64,000 bases of DNA. Source: Volutella citrinella (lineage: Eukaryota > Ascomycota > Sordariomycetes > Hypocreales > Nectriaceae). Under the pieces are notes generated by a model. It was given only the letters and a program-made list of their open reading frames with translations. It was not told where the DNA came from and did not search any database. Made by a program: the position numbers and the translations under genes. Each line of letters opens with the position of its first letter. Position 1 is the stretch's first letter. Below, piece after piece: positions 56,949 through 64,000 of this stretch. The stretch is from the NCBI GenBank assembly GCA_034401135.1, contig JAWZSP010000003.1, positions 496,001-560,000 on the forward strand. Direction: 5' to 3'.

Positions 56949-57623
56949 TTGATCTGCCGCTGGCTGGTCCAGAGACAGGCGCAGGCCAAGTACAATTTCG
57001 TCGCCAGCCAGATCCTCCCCAGCCACAGCATCCACAACCCGTTGAAGGCCAAATCAACAGATGGTCTCCGGCAACCCCGCCCAGAGCTTGCCAAGGCCCT
57101 CAGCTCCTAGGTCTCCATCGCCTAGCCCACTGGCTACTACACTGCTATCGATACCGTCCTTAATAGATATGCTACTGGCCAGATAGGCAACTAGCTGAAG
57201 AATACCGAGGTGCCCCCCTACGTCAAGAAGGCTCTCGGCCTCAATCTTGACAAGACCAAGAAGCTCCAGAAGAAGTGGGACAAGCTTCCTCAAAAGTACC
57301 AATGCTGTCGCCCCTATCGTATGTCACTCCGGAGACCTCACCAAGGTCAATTCGACTACATATTCGAGCTCCCATTACCAGAAGGGCATCGTTGGGTTGG
57401 CTCGCAGCGGCAGAACTATACCAAGGGGGCCCAATCCAAGAGCATCATTAATACGATGAAAAGAGTAGCTCTAGCGGAGATGCAACAGGCCCAGGAAGAA
57501 ACTGCAGGCCCCAACACGAGTGGACATGGAACAGAAACATCATGTTATCAAAATCTTTTTGTATGTTCATCTACCTATCTAGATAGAACAGTAGCAACCG
57601 TAAATCAGTTTCGCAAAAAATAA
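56949..57623 (+). pseudogene. decayed reading frame with three TAG stops
   Basis: One plus-strand frame reads protein-like sequence (QRQAQAKYNFVASQILP, then TGYYTAIDTVLNRYATGQ, then VPPYVKKALGLNLDKTKK) for over 200 codons. Three in-frame TAG codons lie near 57110, 57125 and 57194. Each could come from CAG by one C-to-T change, as RIP would make. No clear ATG begins the frame. I do not recognise the family. The even spread of amino acids suggests a real former gene or exon rather than chance. Confidence 0.45.
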
Positions 57624-58035
57624 AAACGAGAGCTAACGACTAGACATGAGAAACTTTTGTCGCGTGACCGTATCGAGTGAACCGTTTATCAACATAAAAT
57701 AAAAACATCACAAACATTATCGGCATTATAGCTCGCCGCCCGGTGCTCTCAAAGCCTGGGCGGAGCGAGAAAGGGTCCTTCGCGGCGGCAGCGTCACGCG
57801 TGCCACCACGGGCCGTGTTTCCAAGGTCCTCCGTGCCCTGCTCCATCCCTCCGAGGGAGGAGTCCGTTCTACGCTGCACATGTCATGAATATCTGGTTCG
57901 TCGAACCACGAAGAGAAGTCAAGGAAATGCAAACAAATAGAGGAAGGAGATCGTTCCGGCGAGGCCAGGGATAGCATTGCCCTCCAGCTATGCCGTCCTC
58001 GCACGTTTTTGGATTGGACTGGGGCTCATTCCGCT
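57624..58035. other. intergenic, 3' region of acidic nuclear protein gene
   Basis: Probably the 3' untranslated region of the minus-strand gene that ends at 58036. No coding content recognised. Confidence 0.4.
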
Positions 58036-59777
58036 TCAGATGCGGAGGTAGTTGACATCTGAGATGCTGCGGTGGCGCTTGTGTCCGTTGCTGGATTCGC
58101 CCGACGCCTTGCGCTTGGCTGACACGGACTCGAGGGGGCTGCGTGTCAGGTCGCTCATCTGCTTCTTGTGTCGGCGGACCGGTGTGAGGGGCACTCCGGC
58201 AGTATCGAAGCGGTCCGACTTGAGGCCCTTGAGAGCAGTGTAGTTGTAGGGGCCACTGAACGCCAGTGAGTCCTGGGTGGCCTGGTTGCTCAGGATGAGC
58301 TGCTGGTTGATCTGGTTGCGGCGGAAGGCTCCGACGGTTTCAGAGTTGAGGTGAGACAGGACCTCGATCTCGCTCGACGCGGTGCTGGGCCGGACGGGAG
58401 TCGATGCCGGGTTCCAGTTTTCGTCGCCCTCGTCGCCCGAAGATCCCTCGTCGTCCCAGGTGATGAAGTCGCTAATATCGAGCTTCTTTTCGGCATCGTC
58501 CTCCTCGTCTTGTAGGCTAGGGGCGGTGGAGCTCTCGTCCGCTGTGCCGGCCTCGGATGGGAAGGGAAAGAATGCCTCGGCCGGTCCCATAGCTTGGGTA
58601 TTGATCAGATCACCAAAGGTGTTGGATGAGAACATGGCGCTCAACATCATGTTGGCAGAGTTGCTGAAGATGGGCGAGGCCGGGTCCTCAATTCCCCAGG
58701 GGAAGTTGAACTGCTCGGGGGACAGATCGAGCTGACGGCGGCGGTGGGGGGTGAAGATCATCATCTTTCGGGTCAGGGGGTTTAGAACAGCAATGGGCTT
58801 CTTGTCGGAACGGTCCAGGTTGTAGCGGCCTACACGGGGCTGGCCGTTTTGAGATTTGACGGGGCTGTCTGTATCGGAATCCGAGGCTTCACTGATGGGG
58901 TTGGAGGGACGGCGAGTCTTCCTGCGGATAACAGGTTCGGGGATATCTTCTTCGGTAGTGTCACCATCAGCTGGAGCAGGCGTGTTAGCATGGTCGAGGC
59001 AAGGCCTCCCGCGTGGCGGCAGGACTCACTCTCATAGCCGTCCAGCTCCTGCGACTCCTCAAATGCAGGAGTGGGAGTGGAAGCAGCTGTTGCGGGTTGA
59101 GAAGCCATGGGGGTGGCTGTGGGGGTATCATCGTCGGATAGCTGACGGATCACTTCCTCTACGTCCGAGTCGGCCTGGTCGCCGTACTGGTTGTTGTAGT
59201 CCCAGAACGAGCCGGAATCGGAAGACTCATTGGGGTCATTCTCAATCTCGCGCCGGAAGGCAGGGTCCAGGGCAGTCTGGGAAACAAAGATATCGGGGAA
59301 CAGGTCTTCATGATCATCCTCTGACTCGGTCGAGTCGGATTCACTCGAGGGCACGTCAAAGTGCACGTGGCGCTCGAGGGGAGTGTCGGAGCCAAAGGCA
59401 GCCTCCTGGAAGAAGTCGGATTGGTTCTCTTCAACCTCAGAGACGATGCCGGCCCAGCTGCCAGTCTCGTCCGCAGCATCTTCTTCGTCTTCGTCTTCTT
59501 CATCGGCTTCTTCACCATCATTCTCCAAATCAGAGAGAACGGGTCGCGACCGAGGAGCGGTGGGAGTAGGCATCTCCTCACGGATGTTCTCCTCCTCGGC
59601 CGCGGCGACATCTTCCTCATCGTCGTCAGACGAATCAGAAATGTCTTCGACGGCGGAATAGCCACCGTCATCGGAGAGATCGATTGAGGAGTCGGAGGTG
59701 TCGGAGATGCGGCGTCGGCGGTTCTTAGTCGCCTTGACCGGCGTGGAGGGGAACTTGCGTCGCACGTTGCGAGACAT
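58036..59777 (-). CDS. acidic, probably nuclear protein, two exons
   Basis: Proposed exons: 59777-59030 and 58970-58036, with a 59-bp intron (GTGAGT...CCAG), giving 560 residues. The N-terminus is basic (MSRNVRRKFPSTPVKATKNRRRR), followed by long Asp/Glu/Ser runs (EDISDSSDDDEEDV, EEADEEDEDEEDAADE). In the second half is a more ordered block (RYNLDRSDKKPIAVLNPLTRKMMIF) and a C-terminal basic stretch (SAKRKASGE ... GHKRHRS). There is no membrane span or signal. This build is typical of chromatin or transcription-associated proteins, perhaps an Ifh1-like coactivator, but I am not sure of the family. It is divergent from the kinesin-like gene across 4.1 kb. Confidence 0.78.
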
Positions 59778-62700
59778 TGTGGAATATATATCTTACAGGC
59801 TAATTCAAGTGCTGATTGTGTTGGTTCGTCGGGTTTTACGCTGGCGAATTACTACCAGTCTTTGATGTATCGTCTGGTGTTTCCAGATGACAAGGGTCGT
59901 TGATCAATGGGGAGGGTCAAGTCCGGGCTTGATCTCGATCTTAGGCTGCGATATCTTCTTTGCAACGCAGTGGACAGCGGAGCACAGTCGAGGGGCTTTT
60001 GAGTCGTAGGGGAGGAGTAAGTGATGCGAGGGAATAGATGTAGGGGGGTAGGAAGACTCGGTAAGAGTAGAATGGTTGTAATGTGTAGTAAACGCCTGTC
60101 TCTTCGCAGGCAAGTCGTAGGATGGTGAACTTTGGGGACAGACTCTCGTTCGAGCAAATGCTCAGGAGCGGGAAAGCCTGTTGAAAACTAAGTCGAGTAT
60201 TGGATTGATGGGAAACTCGGGGAGCTGCTGGACTGCGGACCACGACGAGGAACGGCCGTGGTCCGCAGTGGGCGTTTACAGCTCAGCGACGGCCGAAGGC
60301 ATGGTGACTCGACAAAGTTTGGTATTGGGTGATGCTCTGATGGCGGGTTTGTAGTGCGACTTCGTTGTCTTTGGGGGTTGAGGCGGTTGGTCTGGATGAT
60401 GCCAGAGGAGTAGAGAGAAAGAGGAGGAGTCGTTCTGGATCTGGCGGCGAGGGAGAAATATCCAAACTTTTTCCACCCACGGTGGGGTCCTGCCTCTGAT
60501 TCGCCGATGGCCTGTGCACCCACCATCCACCTGGCTCAAGCTGGCTGCAGGCTGCCGGGGGGGTGTGGGCGCTGTGGTGGTCCACCATCAGTGGCTCCAG
60601 CCAGCCAAGCCATCTCCCGCCGCCATTGGCGTCGCCTCGGGCGGGGCATGTACCCGCGCCCAGTGACAACCCGCTGCGATGCACAACAGCAGGAGGGCGG
60701 TAGGCGGGCGCTGGACAGGGCAGGCGCTGGGAGTGGTTTACAGGGCAGTCAGAGTCCCAAAGGCCCTATAGCCCATGCGCTATGCCACTCTGGGGCAACT
60801 GGCACCGCCCTGTCACTCCTGGACTCCCCCGGCACATCGTCACCGCTCTTTGGACCCTCAGACAGCTTATTGGGAAGCAGCCGATCATGTTTTGGAGTTG
60901 GCTCGCTACGATGCAGGGCGAGCGGCACTTCGCGCACAGAATCGAGGGGGCCTTGCCACCGTTCTATTCATAATTCAAAATTGCCGTGCTCCAGCAACGC
61001 GCATTGCGCTGGTCGGCAGTGGAATAGGGGGCGCTGCTGGCAGTGGACAGCCGAGTGCTAACCGTCCTGTACTGGGAGTGGTGACACAAACACCTCTCAA
61101 CTCGGAGATCGTGGAGGGCTCCCTGGTCCGGGGAAGCCAAAACGAGGCGACACACTCCCGCGCAGGAGAGAGACGGCCGCTGCATCGGTGGGAAATGGGG
61201 ATAGCAGGAGAAGCCACGCTGTCACAGGCTGGAAACGAGCACGAAGACGGGTGGCTCCATCGCTGGCAAGTCGATGCAACTCTACGTCTGGGCTGGCAGG
61301 TTGAGTCACGGCCTCATCCCGGCTCAGGTTGGAAGGCAACCCGTAGGTGGCTCCATTGGTTCCCCCCAGACGTACGATGATGAAGAGATGACTGGATGCA
61401 CTCGGCAGCCAATGTCATGCGCCACATAAGGGCGGCATGAGCGCCGCCGTTGCGCGCCGCAGCATCAACTGTGCTGGTGCTTGCAGCCAACGCAGGATAT
61501 TGCAGCGGCAATGGAGCAAATGTCTGTCGAATTACCTCCGCCAATGCCTTGGCTGCACGACAAGCCGCACTCAGATGCAAGCTCTGCAGCGGACTAAATT
61601 CCTGCAGGCCCCCTCTCAAGCTCGCACCCCTCATCGCCCAAAACAGCCCCCGACTGCTGAGGAGCTCTCGCGCGCTCCAAGCGCTGCAGCGAACAATCAG
61701 AGCGCAAGCATTATTCCGCCGCTTGTCATGGCCCCAGCGAGCCCACGAGGCGGCAGAGAACGCTCCACAGTCTGTACGGAGCCTCTGGAGCCTCAATGGA
61801 TGAGGCGACGCTGAGCCGAGGCCAAGCCGCCAAGGATGCCCCAGCTATGACTCCTTCTCGCCGCACTGACACGGAAAGCAGAGCATGGTTTTGTTGGCCT
61901 GGCCCGTCCGTGTTGCGATGGAAGGCCCACAGAAGGCCAGTCCTTTCCTTCTTCCTCTTCAGCTAGTTCCGAATCCCGTAGATTGGCAGCCCGCGAACCT
62001 CGCCGCCGTGATCCATGTTGCCACAGGTACCAGTGGGGAACAGGATGCCTCAACAGACTTGTCGCCGCCGCTAGTAATGAGCCGGCAGGACCCTGAGCAA
62101 GCCTCGGTGACGCCAGCCGAACTAGGCAACCAGAGGGAAGAGGGAAAATCGTCGCCTGGTTCGACCTCAGGAAAAAATTGGGCGTGGATCGGAGGGCGAT
62201 GGCGTCGCCGCCGGTACGGAAACGGCATTCCCGTCGTCGGAAGCTATCGTGTGCTCCTTAACCATGCGCAAGTGGTTTGGCATTTTTTTTTTCCTCGATG
62301 CAGTAATAATGCGACGTACCACATACGTAAGCGCACCTAAACTCTAGTGAAGGACATGGCATGGGCCATTCTGGACTCGGGTCATGATCCGCCGACGATG
62401 GAGCGAACAAGCTTGATGAAGCCGTCTCAATGTTTTTTTTTCTTCTTTCTCGTCGCCTCCCGATTATCCGGTACTATCCCTCATTTCCGCCGCCAGCCAC
62501 ATTACTGCGCCGGCGCATCAGATGCGTCTCTGGTTATCGTCCCTTGGGTGCCGAGTCCAGGGAACACGACTTGAAATTGCGCCCCTGCTTGGGCATCAAT
62601 GGCAGCCAGCAGGCGCCCTGGCATGACTTGCTTATGACCGTGGCCTTTGCTTTGGTTCAGAAGTCAGTTCGACTCAAAACTAAGTTCTACGACCTTTGTC

Positions 62701-63890
62701 AAGGCCAAGCTCCGAAGCTGCTTATTTGTTGCCCAACCCTCTCGCAATTCTTCCTTTCCTTCCCCCCCTCCTCTGGCCTCTTCCGCCCCTCCTTGTCCTG
62801 CGTGCCTTCGTTTCCACCCCCTCCTCCCCCTCTTCGCAGCCCCTCGCTGCCGTCATCGTCGACGCTAGCGCCAGATTGAGAGCCAGTCTACCAGCTTCCG
62901 CACTAGCTATCTAAACACAAAGTGAAGTGGCCATTGTTTCGCAACGTCTCCACCTCCGCTCAGAGTTTTCCTCCCTCGGAGCAGTCTGGCCTGGCGTATT
63001 GGCAATCGTTTTGCCTGGTGTCATCAAGCAATTAGGCAACCGCTCAGTGGTTGAAACTATGAGCAACACTTGCTCAACCTCTGACTCAACCAAGGCCATC
63101 GACGAGGGTATTCTGCCGTGCATAATGCACCCATTGGCTGCATGGCCACCGCCCCGTTGGTCCCTTACACACCACACCTTCATGACTGCCGTGACTCTTT
63201 TGCTCAAGCTTTGCAGTGTGCCAGTGTGCACGTCCCATTCGCATGTCCACGCGAGAGTAATTACCCCATGTCTTAGCCTTGCCTGCTTGCTTGCCTACAA
63301 TCTAGACCGACCCATCTCAAGAACGACCACTCTGCCAGCACCAGTTGAGGGAAGGGTGCGGCACTCTTCGCATCATGTGGTCGTATCCCGTCTACCAGAC
63401 AGTCTGAGCCAGAGTTGTAATACTGGAGAATCAAACCTTACGATAGACTGCCACAGTGACACCACCTGAGCTCTCCTCCAACAAACATGATCTGGTCTCA
63501 TATCCCGATGGACTTGGGTTCCTGGCCCTGTCCACGGCCCGGAAAATACCTAGCCCCTAGAATCTGCATAATGAGGCCAGGTCCGGCCCGAAAAAGGAAG
63601 CAAGGCAGATGACGATGGCCCGTGCGCCGCAGCCTGCATACCCGCGCGTCTGTGGCGCCTAAAAATACTGTTATCTGGCAATCTCGCGTCTTATCGATTA
63701 AGAATTAGTTGGTTGCCCGGCCAGCCATGGTATGGGGATCCACAAACAGCCTGGCAGATGTCAACTCCGTTGAATCTACTGCCCGCGACCCATCCACGAT
63801 ACCCTGTATTGGCCCGTTTTTGATTCATCACCGCCCCATCGTCGACTTCAATCTTTGACGATTTGAATCACCTACTAGAGGCCCACCACA
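59778..63890. other. 4.1 kb without a supported gene
   Basis: The gap separates two divergent genes. Several GC-rich open frames of 100-200 codons occur between 60,500 and 62,300 on both strands, but overlapping ones on opposite strands look equally random and none shows a motif. Pyrimidine-rich tracts (62,690-62,850) are typical for fungal promoters. Long 5' leaders or a non-coding transcript could lie here. GGTGGCTCCA or a one-base variant recurs near 60590, 61250 and 61345. Confidence 0.4.
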
Positions 63891-64000
63891 ATGGACGCGT
63901 CTCGCAAGTCCTCCCACAACCTCTTCGAGGTCTATCTGCGTCTGCGACCGCCGCCGCAGGTCAGCAGCTCCGCCGAGCGTATCCTCAGCATCGAGAACCC
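63891..64000 (+). CDS. probable kinesin-like motor protein, 5' end only
   Basis: The ATG at 63891 follows cccaccaca, a good start context. The 36 codons visible read MDASRKSSHNLFEVYLRLRP and then PPPQVSSSAERILSIE. The FEVYLRLRPP stretch is the first strand of a kinesin motor domain as found in fungal kinesin-6-like proteins. The gene is cut by the window end, so neither the P-loop nor the switch motifs can be checked. Partial; family call moderate. Confidence 0.55.
   Translation, partial: MDASRKSSHNLFEVYLRLRPPPQVSSSAERILSIEN

Noticed and set aside
60507..62340. Several GC-rich open frames on both strands
   Set aside because: Overlapping frames on opposite strands are of similar length, compositions are skewed (Arg, Ser, Ala, Gly), and no motif or convincing splice structure appears.
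1..64000. CRISPR arrays, bacterial operons, ribosome binding sites
   Set aside because: The window is eukaryotic, with spliced genes and a spliced tRNA; no array of regularly spaced repeats was found.

Overview
The window is nuclear DNA of a filamentous ascomycete. Short (about 50-75 bp) GT-AG introns interrupt most genes, there is a Zn2Cys6 regulator and a cluster of tailoring enzymes, and a large AT-rich block carries the C-to-T signature of repeat-induced point mutation (RIP). Overall protein likeness suggests Sordariomycetes, perhaps Hypocreales; that is inference and cannot be narrowed from the sequence alone. Exon boundaries below were read by hand from splice signals and codon phase. 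Each proposed model adds up to a whole number of codons.

Left arm (1-22.3 kb): a dense run that looks like a specialised-metabolism cluster. In order it holds an ATP-grasp-like protein (-), a TauD-like 2OG-Fe(II) dioxygenase (+), a PaaK-like adenylate-forming ligase (+), an unrecognised protein (+), an FAD monooxygenase (-), a siderophore-type (SIT/ARN-like) MFS transporter (+), an isopenicillin-N-synthase-like 2OG-Fe(II) oxygenase (-) and a Zn2Cys6 regulator (+). No PKS, NRPS, terpene cyclase or DMATS is visible, so the ATP-grasp and PaaK-like enzymes would be the candidates for building the core. The cluster is followed by a coiled-coil protein and a hexose transporter, which look like ordinary neighbours.

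Middle (22,347-44,754): one 22.4 kb nested transposon. The outermost layer is a Fot1/pogo-type DNA transposon with 54-bp perfect terminal inverted repeats flanked by TA. An LTR retrotransposon (A: 335-bp LTRs, 23,455-43,902) sits inside the transposase gene. Inside A sit a second, minus-strand Ty3/gypsy element (B: 450-bp LTRs, 24,653-32,500) and a 450-bp solo LTR of the B family in the opposite orientation (34,044-34,493). Nearly everything inside is RIP-mutated; the GC-rich inverted repeats are not.

Right arm (44.8-64 kb): mostly housekeeping or conserved genes. These are a DUF3292-like membrane protein (+), a DUF1479-like oxygenase (+), a small EthD-like gene with a frameshift (-), an intron-containing tRNA-Arg(CCG) (+), a secreted proteinase-K-like protease (-), thymidylate synthase (-) with MCB-like ACGCG motifs upstream, a decayed reading frame with three TAG stops (+), an acidic probably nuclear protein (-), a 4.1 kb gene-free stretch, and the start of a probable kinesin (+) cut by the window end.
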